A DNA stretch of 64,000 nt from Phocoena phocoena (taxonomy: Eukaryota > Chordata > Mammalia > Artiodactyla > Phocoenidae): assembly GCF_963924675.1 (NCBI RefSeq), contig NC_089220.1, positions 51,780,639 to 51,844,638 on the forward strand, written 5' to 3'. Every line of letters starts with the position of its first letter. Position 1 is the first letter of the stretch. The notes under the pieces are model-generated. The model did not search any database. It was not told where the DNA came from and was given only the letters and a program-made list of their open reading frames with translations. This document shows, in pieces, positions 58,369 through 64,000 of this stretch. The position numbers and the translations under genes are program-made.

Positions 58369-61300
58369 TCAAATATTTTTCCCTATGCATATATAGTTGC
58401 CACTATAAAGATGAGGAGCCTACAATCAGAGAGGTTAACTAATTTCCCTAGGCTAATAGACACCCATTAAACAGCTAAATATCAAAAATGTAAGGATTTA
58501 AGCACACATTTTACTGCCCCAAATTTACTACTACTTCCACCATTTAATATATTACCTAGCATTTTACTTCTCACAATATTTCATAAAAATTGTTTTTCCC
58601 TACATATTATATATTTCTCATTCTAGCATTTCCTGAATTATTAATTCCCCCAGACTTTGTCTGGAATCAATTCAAACCTTTTTAGTCATTGTTGGGCCCT
58701 GATGGCCAGGGTGATCCTCATGCAAGTGGAAAGCTGTCATTTCTCATTAGCGCCTGCTGTTTATCACAAAACCAGCTACAAGGTTAAGCAGTGTACACAG
58801 TGATCACTGAGGTTTGTCCTTGCTTTTTGCATTTGATGGAACATTTATGAACATGAACCAAAGCTAGGCATTCACTATTATTTTACTGTTCTTAACTACA
58901 GGAAGAGTATAATTTAATACAACCAGTAAAGTAATACATTTCAGGTACACATACCATTATGATAACAATCACACTTCATTAGTTGCTTTTAATTAGAAAA
59001 TAAAGGGCACTCCTGCTTCTTTACAGGGAAAATCAGATTTGTTATAAATCCATTTGCAAGCCTGATATAATGAGCATGTTACAGTTAAGCAGTCTGTTTA
59101 ATCAGGTGTAACAAAATATGGTAAGCCTCAGGAAATCAAGATGATTGCCTTAGGAAGGATGTTGATGGTGAAACACAGGAAAAAGCATTAAATCTGAGAT
59201 TACTCCTTTAAATGCATACAGAGGCCAAGTGTTTATCAATAATAAAAGATCAAAGCAGGCTGCTTTGGGTCTATAAAAAGGAGCAATAGAGACTGTAGTG
59301 AAGTGAGGAGCTCGTGTCCTTATTAATGGGGCAGTCACAGCTCATGAGCAAATGTTGCTAGTATTGTGAAAACTTGAAATTTTGTGGGAGAAACCAGAAA
59401 TTCATAATTTTTTAGGTCTCCCAATTTTTGAATGTTGGAAGTGGATTCGATTTCTTTTGGAAAATAGAGACCAAGTCTGACATTTGTGATCTTTATAACA
59501 GTGTAGCTTTTTAAAGTTGTCAAAAAGTGTAGAATACGGCCAGTTTCCTTTCAAAAGCCCACAAATATCTGTAAGCACAGTAGCCAAGATTTGTATATCA
59601 TATATAAGCTTGAAGTAAATCATAAGATGTCAAGTCACCTCTGATTTTCCTCATTGTAAAAATTTGTGCAACAGGAATTATAAATTAAAGTAACGATTGT
59701 ATGCATGGTAAACATAATGGGATACATTTTTTAAATAGAAGAGATATTAGAAAATTCTTTAAGATAATTTAAGCACTTATATTAAAATCAACCATAGCAA
59801 TATGACCAGCAGAAAACAAAAGCAAAGGATAAAAGATTCCAATATAAGAACCTCAGCTATCTATATAATATATAAAACCTATACTATATATGAAACCTTT
59901 ATATTCAAGAACCTATGTCTTTAAAGTAATGTTTTATATTACATGAAAAATAATCTGAAATGATATACACCAATTGTTTACAATCTCTGTATGTAGCATT
60001 TGATGTGTGCCCTTTAATTATTTTTCTTATCTGTATTTACTATTTTTTCTAGCTACATTGAAAAGATTTTCAAATTATTAAATTATTTTATTTTCTATTT
60101 TTATTCTGATTATATGTATTTTAAAAGAGAGAGCTGCCTGATTGAAATTATACCAAGTGCTTCCAAACTCTCAAAATAAATACTTAGAATGAGACAAAAC
60201 CTAACCATTTGGGAGAATTATTTTTACTTTAAATACAGTGAATTATACAAACAAAGTTATCTCATATCATGAAAGACACTTCATAAATACTAAGGCAGAA
60301 TTTTGCATTCAGCATAAAAGGGAACTGAATTAAAGTCATTAATGCAAGACAATTTATCAGTGCTTTCTCTCAGGTTACCAGAGATCACAGTAAAAATGGT
60401 AAGAAGAATTGCATAGAAAATATCTGAAGAACCAGACTCTCAGCCAGAGCTCAGCTATGGGAAATTTTACAATTAAAGGCTAGGAGGAAAATATCATTGG
60501 AATGATTATGACATAATAGGACAAGTGTTCCCTTCATTCCTCATGGGGCAAGAGATGAAGCCTGTCTTCTTCTAACCACATTTTGAGAGTTCTTTCATAG
60601 TTATGGACCTGTTGTCAAAGGGTGGACACCCATTCTTCATTAGTTGTGGAATTCTAATGAACTCAGTGATTCTGGGAATCATCTGGAAAAATATAGATGT
60701 TGCACTTTTCTTTTCCAGATTCTAAACATGCTTTCTAATGAGGGAAGACACCAAGCACAACATGCTCAAAATTTATGGCCTTTATATACCAGTCAGTTTT
60801 CAAAGCACAGAGCTACCCATAAAGATACTGGAAGGAATGTGATATCAAGACAACACTGTAGACATTCAAGTGGGCCAGCTACACTGAGTGTATCATGAAT
60901 CATCAGAAAAGACTTTGAAGTAACTAGCAAATGTTCTATGTACTCCAGGGAAGTATTACTTTATTTGTTTTGTTTGCTTTTGCACAAGAGATTTATTGCC
61001 AAGCCCTAGATATAGAGCTGTAGGGATTCAACAGGATGGGAGAAATTTGCCATTAAAATTAACCACTCCTAAATCTATTCTTCCTAAATCTCTGTTGATG
61101 AGATTCCGTTAAATTTTAATAAGAAAAACTATTAAGTTCAAAAGTATTTATAGTGAAAAATAAATAAGGTAAAATGAAATATAAAACAAAAATTAAAAAC
61201 TAAAAAGTTAAAAAAATACATTACCCAAAAAGGGAAAATTTAAGCTTAAATCCAAAATAGTTAATGAAAGTTTTTTAAAGGAAATAAGAGAAATGAAATG

Positions 61301-61544
61301 TTAGTGTTACAGAAGAAATAAAAATTAAAAATAAAGAAAATGATCTAAAATGTTAGGAAAAATTGAAACTAAAATAATTGACTAAAAACATTTAAAAAAT
61401 AATTTTTAATAAGAATGAAGGACAAAGAAATACAATAGTTTATAAACTTTAAACAAGTGCTAGGAAAAAGTAATGCAAGCTTAAAATCATGTGACCTTAC
61501 AAAATGATAAGAGAATTTTTAAAGCTTTATAAAATAAATAATAT
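58369..61544. other. Unique DNA, no gene seen
   Basis: 3.2 kb with no firmly recognised repeat. 58690-59130 is less AT-rich and repeat-free, and contains TTTTAATTAG near 58988; it is a second-rank candidate for conserved non-coding sequence. 61130-61420 is very A-rich. Frames of 60-84 codons have no known motif. Confidence 0.4.
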
Positions 61545-61760
61545 TAGCTAACATTTATTGTGTGCTCATTTTGTGTCTGGTTTTGTAAGCATTTTACATA
61601 ATTTATATAGCTTCTGGCTAACAAAAGTTCCTAATAATATTGGAACATTTTACCCATTTTTTTTTTTTTTGATTTAGCACTAGACTCAGACTGTGAGCCA
61701 AGGTCATAAAGTAAATAAATGTCAGAGCCAATACAGTCCAGTCTCTCTTCCTCCAGAACA
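61545..61760 (-). repeat. MIR SINE fragment
   Basis: CTAACATTTATTGTGTGCTC, a GTAAGCATTTTACATAATTT block, AAGGTCATAAAGTAAATAAA and TGTCAGAGCCAATACAGTCC match the reverse complement of MIR, with a T run (61661-61673) inside. Confidence 0.75.
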
Positions 61761-64000
61761 TGGACTCTATTCACAACAGTATGGTAAAAAAAAAAAAAAA
61801 AAAGATGGGGGGAGGGCTTGGCTATAAAGAAAACAATGATAGTGTATAGCAATCATACTATATGTAGATCAGGATGGCACTGGCAATTAGCTATTTATGT
61901 GTGCTGAAGTTTATTGTTAAGTTTCCTGTAAGTCGACTTTCTTAATTTGCAGCACTTATAAATTTCAGTATAACAAAAACAATGACATTGACATTGCAGA
62001 CACTGCCTTGGTGCCCTACTTTCTTCAAGATAGTCTCAAATTGCCTTCTGGATTCACAGTCCATTCTTAGCACACCTCATTTCAATGGCACATATTTGTA
62101 ATCATTTTGCTTTTATGCACATTTCCTACTCATTTCACCATTATCTTGAGGCTTATTCCACCATAACTTTTAGCTGACTCCAACAACAAGTTTCATAGCC
62201 CCTTCACATGTGTGTGTATATGTGTACACATTACATGTATATTTATAAACCCTCAGAGGGTCCCTGTTCAGGTTTATACAAATGCGTAAGACAACCGTTG
62301 AATCCACCTGCTCCCTAAAACCATTTCAAATTATAGTTGGTGAGGTAAAACCATTTTTCCTGTTCTGGGGGAGAAAAATGTGGCATAAGAGAGCACCATT
62401 CTTATATTCAGCTTCATAATAGATATTTGGAATGGAATTCCATTTAGTAAAATTTTGAATATTCAGTTTTTAAAAAGAGATTTTATATTAATTATAACAG
62501 TGACAATACATTAGAAATATGATATGATACCTTTCACTAGAGGCTGATTTGTTTTTGACCCCATCTGAAGAAGTTTTACCCATTAATCCACAACAGAAAT
62601 ATCAAAAAATATGATTACTTAGTAACAGTTCTGTTTATTTGTTTGTGTCCAAGGAAACCACAAGAAAGGTTTGTGAAAGAGTATCTAGCAGTCTTAATTT
62701 CTCACAGCTCCTGGAAGAAAAGAGATCTAGTGGATCAGGGGAGACATCTTGACATGGGAAGAGCAGCAATACCTCACGTAGAGTCCAGGGCTGGACTGAA
62801 ATGAAAATTTGGATTTTTTGAATTCCACCGAGTCCTGGATTGGTCTCTGTTTACCATAGAGCAGTCATATGGGCTTTCACATTAATGACTAGATGTTCCT
62901 GAGCCATTTATTTTCACTTCTTTTGAACTCAGACTATACGTAGATGTGTTTTTCCTTTCTACACATGTACATCAGTGTTAAGACCCAAAAGATGAGTTTA
63001 CCCTTACACATATGGTCTCTTTGATGTTAGGATTTTACATTTTGTTTTGTTTTTGCCTCATTACTTCAGTTATGTGAGGGAAGGAAGCAAGATATTGGGA
63101 AAAGAGTACCTCTTTTTATATTCAATAGGAACTCTTTCTCTCTCTCTCTTCTTTTTTGCCTAGCCTCTACCACACAAATATCATTTTCTTTCCTCCTGAA
63201 GCACAAATCTCTGTGCTTCTCTGTTCATTAATTCATTATCTACTGAATAACACTGTGGGGCACAACACATTGCTCCCCATGGTGCTTTTCAATAAATAAT
63301 GAAAGTAACCAGATGACTGGGGCTTGCTAACACCCCAGAGGAGTGAGGAGCCGAGCATCTGTGAAAGTCACAGAATTATTTTTTGAAAGGAAAATTTTTT
63401 TCATTGGTTCAGTGCTGCAGCTTTGGGCTCCCTTATTTTCCCTCATGGGGTTCCATAAGATTTTAGCTCTAAAGTTTTATTGAGGAACACAACTGGGGAC
63501 TTCTACAGGAACCACACTGATCTTTTCAACTGCCTGTGTTGTGAAATTGGTGAGGGAGTAAGCCCAGGAGGGCTGTCAGCAGCCACAGCATCAGCTGAAA
63601 ACAAAGCCAACAGACATGTCTGTATCAAAGGAGTCACGTTTGTGACTGATAATAACCTTAGACTGATTTTCTAATGCCTTATTCATAGCACTACAATGAG
63701 GAAGAGGTGTTTATGTTGACTGGGCTCCATTTGCAATTTGTTTGGCAAGAGCCTGATTTGTTGGTGAACATTTCGACACTAATCATATGATTCTGCTGAT
63801 TTAAAAGATGACATCATAATTTCTACCGGCTTAATCAGAAAATATTCTACTATGTTAAACTCGATATATAAAAGATGTATTCACCACACTTTATATCTCT
63901 AGAATTTCACCAGAAATTAAATAACGATAAAGTAAATAACTTGATAAGAAATTAGATTAAAGTAGGAGCATCTGTATTTGCAAATTCCTCTCTCTATGCT
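61761..64000. other. Unique DNA, no gene seen
   Basis: No recognised gene or repeat apart from a poly-A run (61786-61803) and a TC-rich stretch (63132-63157). The 64-codon frame at 63480-63674 has no known motif. The sequence continues beyond the window. Confidence 0.4.
63132..63157. repeat. TC-rich simple repeat
   Basis: CTCTTTCTCTCTCTCTCTTC followed by a T run. Confidence 0.85.

Overview
The window is a stretch of mammalian, almost certainly cetacean (whale or dolphin), nuclear DNA. The evidence is repeat content. Seven tRNA-derived CHR-type SINEs are present (3' end reading GGGAAGCCC on the reverse strand, or GTACCGC followed by an A tail), in both a long form of about 320 bp and a shorter form of about 200 bp with a central deletion. 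There are also L1 elements with the long artiodactyl/cetacean 5' UTR. I see no ruminant BovB/ART2 and no pig PRE-1 repeats. The background is AT-rich, and I found no host protein-coding exon, tRNA, snRNA or rRNA gene. This is most simply a gene desert or a very large intron.

Layout. 1-12100: unique AT-rich DNA with three SINEs, an MLT1-like LTR, and ancient L1, MIR and L2 fragments. One short L1 3' end (4159-4312) sits between perfect 22-bp target duplications. 12101-25211: a three-layer nest. A full-length plus-strand L1 (12113-25199) is split by a near full-length minus-strand L1 (15455-21508), which itself carries a CHR SINE (21027-21292) in its 5' UTR. Each layer has its own target-site duplication. 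25212-37426: unique DNA with two SINEs, a 110-bp L1 3' end with target duplications, L2 and old L1 fragments, and a pure AC microsatellite. 37427-45525: a third L1 whose ORF2 holds an internal duplication of the reverse-transcriptase region. 45526-55100: old L1, L2 and MIR remnants in unique DNA. The 50.3-50.9 kb stretch looks like a candidate conserved non-coding element. 55110-57195: an older minus-strand L1 3' part interrupted by a SINE. 57785-58142: an orphan L1 5' end. 58143-64000: mostly unique DNA with one MIR.

All three large L1 copies are dead. They carry stops, frameshifts, deletions, and loss of catalytic residues (endonuclease Glu to Lys in the nested copy; the reverse-transcriptase FADD box reads FADF in the third copy). 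The most novel-looking signal is a pair of overlapping antisense reading frames in the L1 5' UTR. Their start codons lie at homologous positions, 25 bp apart, in two independent copies; the arrangement recalls primate L1 ORF0. GC-rich composition alone could explain it, so it is offered as a candidate only. I found no evidence of a new defence, immune or metabolic system.
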